Source: a bacterium (lineage in GTDB: Bacteria; Auribacterota; JABMQX01). Taken from it: a stretch of 64,000 nt of DNA. A program made the position numbers and the translations under genes. The DNA lies in the NCBI GenBank assembly GCA_030691545.1, contig JAUYEE010000143.1, positions 23,353 through 87,352 on the forward strand, read 5' to 3'. The notes beneath the pieces were generated by a model. That model worked only from the letters and a program-made list of their open reading frames with translations, had not been told where the DNA came from and searched no databases. This document shows positions 47,157 to 57,300 of the stretch, piece after piece; position 1 is the first letter of the stretch, and the number at the start of each line of letters is the position of its first letter.

Positions 47157-47777
47157 TCAGGGGAGAATCCTCGCCGGCGTGCCCAGCGGCGTTATGAGGA
47201 AGAGCTCCTCGATGTCTTTGTTTTCTAGGGCGATGCCGCCCTGTGTCCAGTGAGCGTCGGCCCCGCCTCCGTGAATGCCGATTTCCCCTCCCAGACGCGT
47301 GTCCCACGGGGGTCTCTGCCGGGGGGCCTGGGCCTGGAGGATTCGGTCGTGCTCTTCCTTCGAGATGAGGCCGGTTCTCAGCCCGCGTTCGGCGTCTTCT
47401 TCGTTCGGATAGCTCAGGCCTAAGAAGAGGTGAAACCTGCTTTGGTCATTCTTCGTGCAGATATAGAAGTCTCCTTCCGGAGTGCAGCCATCGCCCTCTT
47501 TTCTTTTGTCGTCCAGGGGGTTCAGTCCCAGCGCAATCCGGTACGTCTTGAGGAGTTTCTCCCCATCGCAGAATTGCAGTTCCCGCTGGGCTTTGTAAAC
47601 GACGAGCGACGGGGCTTTCGCTGACAGGAGGTCCGAGCCATTGAGGGCGGTCTTGAGCTTCTTCAATGCCTGCAATTTCGGCGTCCAGGGCTTACGGAAA
47701 AAGGGGTAGTACCACCAGAGCATCGCCAGAAGAATCAACGCCGAAGCAATGATGGCTGTGATTGTCAAAGGGTCCAT
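47157..47777 (-). CDS. L,D-transpeptidase (YkuD) family protein lacking the catalytic Cys
   Basis: N-terminal TM; GEIGIHGGGADAHWTQGGIALENKDIEELF where xxGCIAL is expected. Confidence 0.8.
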   Translation of the reverse strand: MDPLTITAIIASALILLAMLWWYYPFFRKPWTPKLQALKKLKTALNGSDLLSAKAPSLVVYKAQRELQFCDGEKLLKTYRIALGLNPLDDKRKEGDGCTPEGDFYICTKNDQSRFHLFLGLSYPNEEDAERGLRTGLISKEEHDRILQAQAPRQRPPWDTRLGGEIGIHGGGADAHWTQGGIALENKDIEELFLITPLGTPARILP

Positions 47778-47841
47778 CGCATCTCGCCTTGAACTCCTCG
47801 CTGCACCGGAAGGCTCCCTGATCTGTGACTGAGACGGGCCG

Positions 47842-48966
47842 TCAGTTTGGGTCTCGCCCTGTGGCGGCTTTTCGCCTGTTATTCTCGCTGTGCCTTGGAG
47901 CTGCCCTGCGGTCAGCTCGTTGCTGTGTCACTGCGTGTTCGCGCTTCTGAAGATAAGGTTTGCAGGCGCGGTAAACCGACTCGACGGAAATGTCTGTCAT
48001 ACACGACGTGCCCTGGTCGCATGTTCGACGAAAACAGGGGCTACACGGGAGGCTCGTTGTGAGAACCGTGTGCTGCTCGCCGTAGGGCCCGGTCCTCACG
48101 GGGCTTGTGGGGCCGTAGAGGGCGACCACGGGGGTGCCTACTGCCGCCGCGATATGTGTGGGGCCGCTGTCGTTGCCCACCACTACCTTCGCCCCCTGGA
48201 AAAGATAGGCGAGCTGTTTGAGAGTTGTCTTCCCGGAGAAATCCATCATGGCACAGCCGCACGTCGAGGCAATGCGACAGGCGAGCGGCGCCTCGCTTTG
48301 CGATCCGATGAGGGCGACCTGGGCCCCGTCGCTCGCAGCCAGTTTTTCGGCGAGGGCGGCGAAGTTCTCCGGGGGCCATTGCTTTGTCGCCCACCGGGCG
48401 CCCACAACAAAAACCACGAGCGACCGTGCTGTGTCCCGCTTCGCCTGGGTGAAAAGCCTTTCGGCAGACTGCTTTTCGCGTGCGGAAAAAACAATGGGAA
48501 ATTGCCTACCACGGGAAGGGTTCCCCCCCACCGCCAGAATGTATCGCTCAACGGAATGCATCGCGGCAACCGGCGCCCGCACTTTCTTGTGGTAGAACAG
48601 CGGCGCCAATTCGCGAGCGTCGGCAAAGCCGACGATCTCTCTCCCGCCTGAAAGGCGCGCCATCAGACTGCTCCGGAGCAGCCCTTGAAGGTCGAGAACG
48701 AGGTCGTACCGCTCGCGCCTCAACCGGCGCAGCAAGCGGGCGGTTCTCCTGATGGCGGCGGGGAGAAGGCGCGGTTTCCGCCAACTTGTCCTGTCCCAAA
48801 GGTGGACCGTTCGGAGAAATGGGTTCCCGGACAGGATGTCGGCGATTTCTTCGTTGACCAGCCAATCAATGTGGGCGCCGGGATACCTTTCATGGAGGAC
48901 CTTGAGGACCGGGAGCGCTTGCACCACATCGCCCAACGAGCTTGGCTTGATGATCAGGATGTTCAT
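47842..48966 (-). CDS. waaC: Glycosyltransferase family 9 / LPS heptosyltransferase
   Basis: MNILIIKPSSLGDVVQALPVLKVLHERYP; VVVGNDSGPTHIAAAVGTPVVALYGPTSP. Confidence 0.85.
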   Translation of the reverse strand: MNILIIKPSSLGDVVQALPVLKVLHERYPGAHIDWLVNEEIADILSGNPFLRTVHLWDRTSWRKPRLLPAAIRRTARLLRRLRRERYDLVLDLQGLLRSSLMARLSGGREIVGFADARELAPLFYHKKVRAPVAAMHSVERYILAVGGNPSRGRQFPIVFSAREKQSAERLFTQAKRDTARSLVVFVVGARWATKQWPPENFAALAEKLAASDGAQVALIGSQSEAPLACRIASTCGCAMMDFSGKTTLKQLAYLFQGAKVVVGNDSGPTHIAAAVGTPVVALYGPTSPVRTGPYGEQHTVLTTSLPCSPCFRRTCDQGTSCMTDISVESVYRACKPYLQKREHAVTQQRADRRAAPRHSENNRRKAATGRDPN

Positions 48967-49045
48967 GTCGGAGCCGTTAACTTTCTCTTGCCCAGGCGTC
49001 TTCGGGTCGGCACAGTCGTCGTTCGTTCCGGAGCAACGCAGAAGC

Positions 49046-49454
49046 TCAAGCGGAAACGTCGCTCATGACTTTGACATGGACTCTTCGCGTGCGCGGGCCG
49101 TCGAACTCGCACAGATAAATCCCCTGCCACGTGCCAAGCATCAACTCGCCTTTCTCGAGGGGGATACCGACGCAGCAACCCATGAGGCTCGCTTTGATAT
49201 GCGCCGCGGAGTTGCCCTCGAGGTGATGATAACCGTCCTCGAACGGGATTCGTTTGTTCAGTTCCATGATAATGTCGCTCCGGACCGTCGGGTCGGCGTT
49301 TTCGTTGATAGTGACGCCAGCGGTTGTATGGGGCACAAAGACAAAACACATGCCGCTGTCCGCCTTCGCGGCGCGCACCTTATCGAGGACCTGCGAGGTT
49401 ATATCGAGCAATTCCGTCCGGCTTCGCGTGGAAACAGAGAAAGTCGAAAGCATC
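49046..49454 (-). CDS. yjbQ: YjbQ/UPF0047 family protein (secondary thiamine-phosphate synthase-like)
   Basis: MCFVFVPHTTAGVTINENADPTVRSDI; GYHHLEGNSAAHIKASLMG; GTWQGIYLCEFDGPRTRRVHV. Confidence 0.92.
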
Positions 49455-49737
49455 TGCCCTCCTCCGCACCAGAAAATTTCGGTTGCGAGTTTTTGCCTGC
49501 GAGGCACATGGTACCGTTGTCCGGGAAGACCTATCAAGGAAAATTGAGGAATCTTATCGCAGAGAACGCAGCCTGCCCGCGTTCGCGTGCGAGTGTCCAA
49601 CCTGCTTGAGGAGAGCGTTGCGCGCTATGGCGCTTTGTCACCCCCGGCGGCCAGGGAGGGCGCAGAGACAGAAGTGGCATGGGCATCCCTCGCCGAGCCT
49701 GCCTTCGGGCCTCGCAGGGAGGAGCGACCTGGGATTT

Positions 49738-49833
49738 GTGGACAGGATAGCAGGATAAACAGGATGATTTCAAGAAGGACACAGGCACAGGATTGTGGGC
49801 TGCAATCCTGTCCATCCTGTGATCCTGTCAGAA
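49738..49833. repeat. ACAGGAT/ATCCTGT repeat, family C
   Basis: GGACAGGATAGCAGGATAAACAGGATGA...CAATCCTGTCCATCCTGTGATCCTGTC. Confidence 0.75.
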
Positions 49834-49861
49834 CCTTCCCAGGGCGACGGAATGGCACGTG

Positions 49862-50632
49862 TCAGGTTTTGTCCGGGGGATACTTCACCTCCACGAGGCA
49901 CAGTCCTTGAGGGGGAGCTGTGGCCCCGGCGCGGCAGCGGTCTTTGGACTCGAGAATTGCGGGCATTTCTTCTGGCTCCGTTTTCCCCACTCCCACTTTG
50001 ACCAGCGTGCCGACAATGGAGCGAACCATCTTGTACAGGAAGCCGTCTGCCTCCACTTCGATGCAGATGTAATTCCCTTGCTGTCGCAATTCGAGGCGTT
50101 TGATGGTCTTGACCGGGCTTTTGACCTCCCTGCCGGGGTTGACTCCGAAGGCGGAGAAATCGTGCGTCCCGACGAGGTATTCCGCGGCTTTCCTCATTCT
50201 GTCAAGGTCGAGCTTCGCGGGGAAGACGTAGGCGGAAGTCGCGCGGTATCGCCCGTTAATTTTCGAGTTGAGGATTGTGTACCGATAGACTTTGCTCGTG
50301 GCGCCGTAGCGGCTGTGAAACGTCGCGGGCACTTCCTCTGCGGAAAGGATGCGGATGTCTTCGGGGAGGAGGTCGTTCAGTCTGCCGATCAACTGTTCCG
50401 GCGCGGTGTCGCTGTCGGCGAAGAAATGGACGACCTGTCCCAGGGCATGAACCCCCGCGTCGGTTCTGCCGGAGGCATGGATTCGGGTCTTCACTCCGAG
50501 AACCTTCTCCAGCGCCTCCTCGAGGACGCCCTGGATAGTCCGGACGCCAACCTGCAATTGAGAGCCATGGTAGTCCGCGCCGTCGTATTGCAGAATGAGC
50601 TTGAAATTATGGGTCGAGGAACTGTCGGTCAT
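49862..50632 (-). CDS. truA: tRNA pseudouridine synthase A
   Basis: LILQYDGADYHGSQLQVGVRTIQGVLEEAL; HASGRTDAGVHALGQVVHF. Confidence 0.93.
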   Translation of the reverse strand: MTDSSSTHNFKLILQYDGADYHGSQLQVGVRTIQGVLEEALEKVLGVKTRIHASGRTDAGVHALGQVVHFFADSDTAPEQLIGRLNDLLPEDIRILSAEEVPATFHSRYGATSKVYRYTILNSKINGRYRATSAYVFPAKLDLDRMRKAAEYLVGTHDFSAFGVNPGREVKSPVKTIKRLELRQQGNYICIEVEADGFLYKMVRSIVGTLVKVGVGKTEPEEMPAILESKDRCRAGATAPPQGLCLVEVKYPPDKT

Positions 50633-50696
50633 GTCTGTGAACAAGCTGCGCCCCGCCAGGGGCGGGGTAAATCACCAATGAATTGTAGCAGGAGTC

Positions 50697-52196
50697 TCAC
50701 AGGCCCACCAGGCGTTTGCGCCCCTTGTACCAGATAAAGCGATGTTCCCGTCGCCGTTCCGGGGTCGGGTAATCCACGAGAACAGGACGCATTGGCAGCG
50801 GGAACTTCTGAGTTCGTTTCCGCGTCGGCACAACGGAAACCGGGTTGTCACAGACGATTCTCCCTCGAAGCTTGGCTATTTCTCCGCGTCCCCAGTAGTT
50901 GTCGTTAAGGTCGGCGGAGCGGCTATCACCCATGTCGAGGTTTCCTCGGCCGAGGATGTTGTTGTTCTGAACAGCGATGCTCGAGCATTCCCCGACACAA
51001 CGCAAGGAGAGGCGGTTTCCTGCGAGGTGATTTCCGCGGATTTCGATGCCGCCGCTATGCTCCAGGGAGATGCCGGTATCATTTGACTCAATCCGGTTGC
51101 CCGAAATCTCATAAGTGAACGAGCGTTGGCCGGGCTCCTCGCGGTGAAGAAGCGCGATGCCGCAGCGGTTTCTCCGAATCTCGTTGCCGACAATGAAGTT
51201 CTCATGGGCGTGCTCGATAGCGATCCCATCGAAAAGATTGTTTTCGATGATGTTCCCCACAATTCGGTTCTCGTACGAATACCCCAACCACATCCCGTAG
51301 CGGCTGTTGCTGGCGATGTTGCCGACGAAGGTGTTCCCGCGTGAGAAGGTGGATTCGAAGGCATTATGGGGCGAGTGGGAGCCGTCGTTGAAGGCGATGA
51401 GGTTGTAGGTGCTCTGGTCCACGTTCAGGCCGTTCAGGAAAAAGCCGTCGCCGGAATGGGTGAAGCTGTTGTGGGCGATGACGTTTCGGCAGCAGCGGTT
51501 TGAGAGGATGATACCCGCAGAATCGCCGCCGGCGGAGTATTCCTTGCTCTCGCAGCGAACGCAATGATCGGCTTTGTTGCAGAGAATCGCGCACTCGGAT
51601 GTGTCCCACATCCAGACGCCCCAACCAGAGTTGTCCGAAACGTCGCAATCTTGAACTCTGCAGAACCGGCAGGTCTCCAGGCCGATGCCGTTCTGGTTGT
51701 TGCTTGATTTAATACGCATGAACGAGCACTCCTTGCACCGATAAGCTCGAATGCCAAATCCGTATCTCCGCCAGATTCGGGGGCGAAAAATGTCGAGCCA
51801 ATCGGAGGGGTCATATCGCGTGGGAGTGCTTTTTGTTTCCTGGTCGAAATTGCGGCTCACGTCGCACTCTGAGAGGCGGATTTCCTCAGAATTCTCCACC
51901 ATGATGCCGATGCGGTATCCGCGAATCGTTGCGCCGGTCAGTTCGACGTTGTAGGAATTGCGGATGCGAATCCCGACTCCCTGGCGGTCCCAGGGGTATC
52001 GCGCATCGCCGCTCAACTCGACGCCGGTCATGTCTATGCACAGATTCTCGCCTTCGATCAGAAGGGCGCGGCCTTTGTCCTTCACAGGGAGAACGTAACG
52101 GCCGGGACGGAGTGTCGCCGACCGGTCGAGCGTCATACCGCTTACCGGGACGACCTGCCGCGATGTTGATTTTCTAATGCTCACATTTTCCTCCAA
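50697..52196 (-). CDS. Right-handed parallel beta-helix (NosD/CASH-like) protein
   Basis: Repeated EIRGNHLAGNRL / RIVGNIIENNLFDGIAIEHAHENFIVGNEIRRNRCGIAL. Confidence 0.85.
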   Translation of the reverse strand: MEENVSIRKSTSRQVVPVSGMTLDRSATLRPGRYVLPVKDKGRALLIEGENLCIDMTGVELSGDARYPWDRQGVGIRIRNSYNVELTGATIRGYRIGIMVENSEEIRLSECDVSRNFDQETKSTPTRYDPSDWLDIFRPRIWRRYGFGIRAYRCKECSFMRIKSSNNQNGIGLETCRFCRVQDCDVSDNSGWGVWMWDTSECAILCNKADHCVRCESKEYSAGGDSAGIILSNRCCRNVIAHNSFTHSGDGFFLNGLNVDQSTYNLIAFNDGSHSPHNAFESTFSRGNTFVGNIASNSRYGMWLGYSYENRIVGNIIENNLFDGIAIEHAHENFIVGNEIRRNRCGIALLHREEPGQRSFTYEISGNRIESNDTGISLEHSGGIEIRGNHLAGNRLSLRCVGECSSIAVQNNNILGRGNLDMGDSRSADLNDNYWGRGEIAKLRGRIVCDNPVSVVPTRKRTQKFPLPMRPVLVDYPTPERRREHRFIWYKGRKRLVGL

Positions 52197-52326
52197 TGAG
52201 GCATTCTCGTCTCATTCCTCAATCGTGCAGCAGCGCTGTCGCCGCACAAAATGACCGATCGGTTGAGGACAAGTGAGACGTTATGAAGCACCGGAAGAAG
52301 GACTTTACGCGGGTCAAAGGGCTGCG

Positions 52327-54360
52327 TCAAGGACTCGCTGGGAACGAAGCACGCTCAAATCTCAAGTCGTACACGTGGACGTCATAGGGCGCGAAGAGGT
52401 CGGAGAAGCACCCGGCGTCGGGTGCAATGCTTCGGTTCTCAAAAAGGACATTGACGGGGCTGTGCAACCGGTTTTCGAAGCGGAACGTAACTTGCCTTTT
52501 CCCTGGCCAGTTGTTCGCCGCAATCAGGTACGTGCTCCCGCGGCCGGCTTTCAAGACATATTCAATTCTGGAGCTGACGTCTCGATTGCCGGATGGCGAC
52601 GCGACGATAACGGAGACGGGCGACGAGACCGTCTCGCTCAGTAAGATCGGCGAAATCCTTTTCAACTCGCCAGCCACACGTTTCAGTGCTCGCCAGTTGC
52701 TGGGGTCGTGGTCGCTCCCGCCGTAGCCGTAAAAGAGTATGCCGTTTGCTCCGTTGATGACCGCCAGATGCGCCATGCACCTTTCTTCGGCGTAGGTCGG
52801 CCACCTTGCCCACCCAATTCGCCGAGCCTCCTGCGAAACGTCTCCCCAGTTGAAGCCCTGAATGATTGCCCATACCGGCTTTTGGTCACGAACAGCTTCC
52901 CGCGCGGCCCGAACCGATTCGGAAACGACGGTCAGAGGTCTGTGAGGGATGGGATAAGGGTCGGTCATGAGAATGTCCGACGCCGAAGCATAATCGCCGA
53001 AGCTCTCCGGCCGGTAAAGGACGGTTGCCGTCGGGTGGAGCGGATCGGCCTCCTTTTCCTGGACGTGAGCCCGGAAGGCTTCTTTAGGGCTGACGTTCGT
53101 TTGATCCGGCTCGTCGCACAAATAGCGGGCGATTATCCAGCAGTCTGCCTCGCCTTGCGAGACGGGTACAGTTTCGTCACGCTTAACCGGCTTATGCGTG
53201 AAGCCCTTGTGGACCATAGCCCGCAATCCGGCTCGCCGCGCCGCCTCGACCTCGTTCGTGACGACGACGTTGAACCCCGCCCGTTTCGCCTCCCGGAACA
53301 GCTCCGGAGGAAGCGAATAGATGCCGACAGGGAAAAACGCCGTTCCGTCAACAACAAGGTTGAGATTCGCATCGAAGGAGATGTGCTCGCTGGATTCGGC
53401 GTATTCCGGAGGCAGAACTTCTTTCTTGGTTAAGGTGGCTTGCAAAGGCGGCTCGACGGTTTCAACCGTAATTCTCTGCGGCGGGGACACGGCCAGCAAG
53501 GAGCCGTTCTGAAACGCTTTCACCCGCCAGAACCACTCGCCGGGGGGAAGTTCATCGGGAAGGGAAATTTCTTCGTTCAGGGTTCTGCCGAGGGAACGCA
53601 GCCCCGCGTCGAATGACACGGTTCCCGCCGCTTCGACCTCGAAGACCACGAGGCGGGATGTGAATGAGGGGCGCCAGGAGAGCCTTCGTCTTTCCACGGG
53701 ACTCAGGGCTTCGACCGAGAACTCCTCTACCGTAACATCGTCGAACCACACCTTGGAGGGCTTTCGCGAGTTGACGAGCTTCAGAACCGCGCTGCCCGAG
53801 GACTCGCCGGAGTCGAGAAGCCAGTCAAACCGCTGCCAGACGTTGGGTCGGCGCAAGTTCATCACTCGGGATTGCCCGAAGAGTACGAGCTCGGGCACCC
53901 AGCCCGTCGGACGGTCTCGCTTCGCCCAGAGGGACACGGCGTACCAGAGATGCGGCTTGATGCCGTGGAGGACCGTGTACCAGTAACCCCGGTTGCCCCA
54001 CGCTTCTTGGCGGATCGAGATGGACCAATCGCCGGTGTGTGCATCAGGCTCGCACTGGAAGAGTTCACCGACGCCCATCTGTCCGGTTTCTGAACCCCAC
54101 CAGCCCCAACCCGCCGGATCGCCCTTCTCGTCGGGTTCCTCAAAGCTCGGGTTCTTCACTATGTTGCCGGTCGTGGAAGATGGAAACGCGGGCAGAAGAG
54201 CGCTAACCATGAGTAACGCAGAAGCCGCCGTGCGAAGCAACAATTGGGCCGCATATCGTCGCATATTAGATGTCGAATTCCTCATTGTGGACAAGAAAAC
54301 TCTGGTGACCGCCGGAGAAACAGGACGCGCAAGGCGCCGAGCCGCCGCCCGTTGCGTCAC
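52327..54360 (-). CDS. Exported glycosidase-like protein with N-terminal carbohydrate-binding-like module
   Basis: NIVKNPSFEEPDEKGDPAGWGWWG; FFPVGIYSLPPELFREAKRAGFNVVVT; YLCDEPDQTNVSPKEAF. Confidence 0.75.
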   Translation of the reverse strand: MTQRAAARRLARPVSPAVTRVFLSTMRNSTSNMRRYAAQLLLRTAASALLMVSALLPAFPSSTTGNIVKNPSFEEPDEKGDPAGWGWWGSETGQMGVGELFQCEPDAHTGDWSISIRQEAWGNRGYWYTVLHGIKPHLWYAVSLWAKRDRPTGWVPELVLFGQSRVMNLRRPNVWQRFDWLLDSGESSGSAVLKLVNSRKPSKVWFDDVTVEEFSVEALSPVERRRLSWRPSFTSRLVVFEVEAAGTVSFDAGLRSLGRTLNEEISLPDELPPGEWFWRVKAFQNGSLLAVSPPQRITVETVEPPLQATLTKKEVLPPEYAESSEHISFDANLNLVVDGTAFFPVGIYSLPPELFREAKRAGFNVVVTNEVEAARRAGLRAMVHKGFTHKPVKRDETVPVSQGEADCWIIARYLCDEPDQTNVSPKEAFRAHVQEKEADPLHPTATVLYRPESFGDYASASDILMTDPYPIPHRPLTVVSESVRAAREAVRDQKPVWAIIQGFNWGDVSQEARRIGWARWPTYAEERCMAHLAVINGANGILFYGYGGSDHDPSNWRALKRVAGELKRISPILLSETVSSPVSVIVASPSGNRDVSSRIEYVLKAGRGSTYLIAANNWPGKRQVTFRFENRLHSPVNVLFENRSIAPDAGCFSDLFAPYDVHVYDLRFERASFPASP

Positions 54361-57300
54361 GGCAACGGAAGGACTTCGACCTTATAGAACCGGCTGCCGG
54401 CCGGAACGACTTCCGAGTCCGTGAAGCTGGCGGTGTTCCCATCGGCGATGAGCGTATGGACGTGTCTCCACGTTGTGAAATCCTCGCTCGCGTGAACGGC
54501 GTATTGTCTTCCCGGCTCTGTCGTCCAGCTCAGCGAGACGGCGTCCGAGGCTCGGCGGATGTCCAGGATGTCAAACCACGAGGTTTTGTCGAGGGGATTT
54601 GTCCCCGCCAGAACCTCCGGGGCGTCGGGGAATCCGTCTCCATCCGTGTCGGGGTTGCGTGGGTTGGTGCCGTGCTGGAACTCTTCCGCGTTCGACAGGT
54701 CGTCGTGGTCCGGGTCCTCGGCAGCGTCGTTTGCGGTCGGGTCAAGACTGTTTTGGATCTCCCACCCGTCGGGAAGTGCGTCGCCGTCGGTATCAGCCTT
54801 GGTGGGGTCGGTCTTGTGGATATGGACTTCGTCGCCGTCGGTTAGCCCGTCTGCGTCGGTGTCGGGTTTCAGAAAGTGCGTGTTATAGACTTCGGCTTCT
54901 TCCCGGTCGTACAAACCATCCCCGTCGGTGTCCTCCGTGGGACTCAGCAACAGGGTCACGGTGATGGAAACCTTTCCCACTTCGGCTCCGTCTGTGTTCC
55001 GGGCGGAGATTTCAAAAGTGCTCTTGTAGTTGTTGAGCAGAATCGTTGCTTGCCAATGAGTGGCATCCGTCCAGGTGGGGTCGAACGGCTGCCCCGGTCC
55101 GCCGTTGGTGCTAAACACCATGGTATGGGCGGCGATAGGGGCGGTCCCTTCAAGGATAATGATGCGTTCCTCGACCTCGAGGGGATTCCCGGAATTCGTG
55201 GTGATGGCCAGGTCTGCTTTCGGGATTCGGGAGCGGATATACGAGCTGCGGCTGGAGACAAAATTCTTGAGGGAACCGGGACCGTTCGGCGCCCCTGGTT
55301 CTGACCCCAGCACCTGGTAAACGCCGTCCAGAACCGGGTCTATTTCCGCCCGGGTGAAGGGCCCGTCAATGAGCTTGAGAAAGTACCCATAGTACCGCCG
55401 CTGGAATTTCGGCATATCGAGCATTCTCTTGATGGAGGGAAATCGGGCGCTGACGATGGGTGCACTCGCGTTCGAGAAGGTCAGGTCGCTGTCCCACGCC
55501 AGGAGCGACCACTTGCCTCGTCGGGGAGGGTCCTGTGGCGTTCCGTCACCCGTGTGGTAAGGCTTGTAGATGTAGGCGTTTTTGCCCCGGTCATAGCCGA
55601 GGGTGTCCCAGTCGTCCACGAGAAAACGGACGGCAAGGACTTTCAGCCATTCATCCACGTCGAGCACATTCTGGGCGCCGTACACGAACTCCGAGTTGCT
55701 TGTTTGCTTGGTGTCCATAAAATGGACGAACTCCAGGAAGTCCGTGTAGTTGTCCTCCTTCTCGTTGGTGTGGAGTTCCCAGTTCCAGCGGTATTTCTCC
55801 TTCTCGTCCTCTTCGCTCCACGGTCCATCCTCCCCTTGCCAGTCGAGATAGGCATCCCAGTGTGTGTGTTGCCACCAATCCGTCCATTCAAAGTGATCGT
55901 CCACTTTGAAGAGCGGCCCCGCGCCGTCGTCGGGCCAGTAGAGGCGAACGTAGTCGCCGTCAACAATCAGTGGTTCCTCGGCGATGGCGTAAAACGAATT
56001 GTTGAAGCGAACGTGAGCATACCGGTGATAACTCGTCGGGACACCCCCCATTTGGCGCAGAAGATGGTGAACGAGCGCATCCCTCTGGCGGGTGTCATCC
56101 TGCCGCCAGTCGAGGTTGATCTCCCGATACCTCCCGCGGAGAGGCTGGTCCGCCGGGAATTGAATCCTGTAATGGCTCGCGGGATGACTTTCTCGCGTCC
56201 AACCACTTCCTCGCGTGCGCACGCCGCAGTTGTAAAATATCTCGCTATTGTTGAGAACAAATGTGCAATCCAACAGCTCGTTACTGAGCCGGTTGAGGTA
56301 TCGGAATTCTTCGTCCACCTCGTGGGTCAGGAGAATCCGGTAAACGGGCAACTGGGTCTGTGGAGTCGAACTCTCGATCTGGTAAAGGCAATAAGTGTCG
56401 GGTGTCGCGGGATAACGTGCCGTTGCCGCTCGGCTATCGGTAGCTTCTATATAAAACCTCATCAAATCCGTGCTTCCGCGAGCGGGGATTGTGCCGGCAT
56501 AGACGCCATCCCCTGGTCGCCCGTCCCCGTGAGCTCCGAGGTCGTACATCTGGACGTTTCTGAAGTTGGCGTCCCAATCGCCTTTGTAGTAAACGCGAAC
56601 GCTCGCCACCCCGTCGGAGTCCGAGATGCGCGCGGTCACTTTCACCGGGCTGCTGGGACTCGGCGCAACCGGGTCTTGCGTCACATCGGAAATCACTGGC
56701 CCGAAACTGGTGGAATAGACGCTGTTGCGTGCACCGGGCGTACCGCGGCGAGCCGACATCGCGATCCGGGAGGCTTTCGGGAAACCCTGGTTGTGCGAGC
56801 GGGTGTAGATGAGGTTCATCCCTCTCTGCCATTTGGCCCAGAACGAGATCGTATAGGGCGATCCGGCGGATAATCGGTTGGCGGTGTCGCACTCGATTCG
56901 GTTGGCGCCTGTGTCGCCGCGCCCTGTAGCGACGATTTTCAGGCAGCGGGAACCGCTGTGTGCCTCACCCGTGTAAACGCTCGACTGAATGTGATTCCCT
57001 TCGATCAGCCAGTAATCTGTCCCCGACTCGAAGGAGCCATTCGGAATGAATTCCTGCTCTCCCCGCTTGACGCTGATGTCGTCAATCAGGCATTCTCCCC
57101 GATGCATCAGGAAGAAGTGAAATTCGGACTCGCCGCCGTCAAACGCGGCTGTGTATTCCACGTACGACCACCTTGCGGCGGCGCGGTCATCGCTATCTTC
57201 CCAGGCGGAAGGTGAGCTGTTATCCTGCTTTGGGTCAATCAGTTCCAGGCTCGACCCCCACCCCGCCGCCCAGCCAGGCCATTGTCCGCCTCCTGCATAG

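Noticed and set aside
55554-56873. 439-aa plus-strand ORF
   Set aside because: Antisense to the giant LTD/CotH protein
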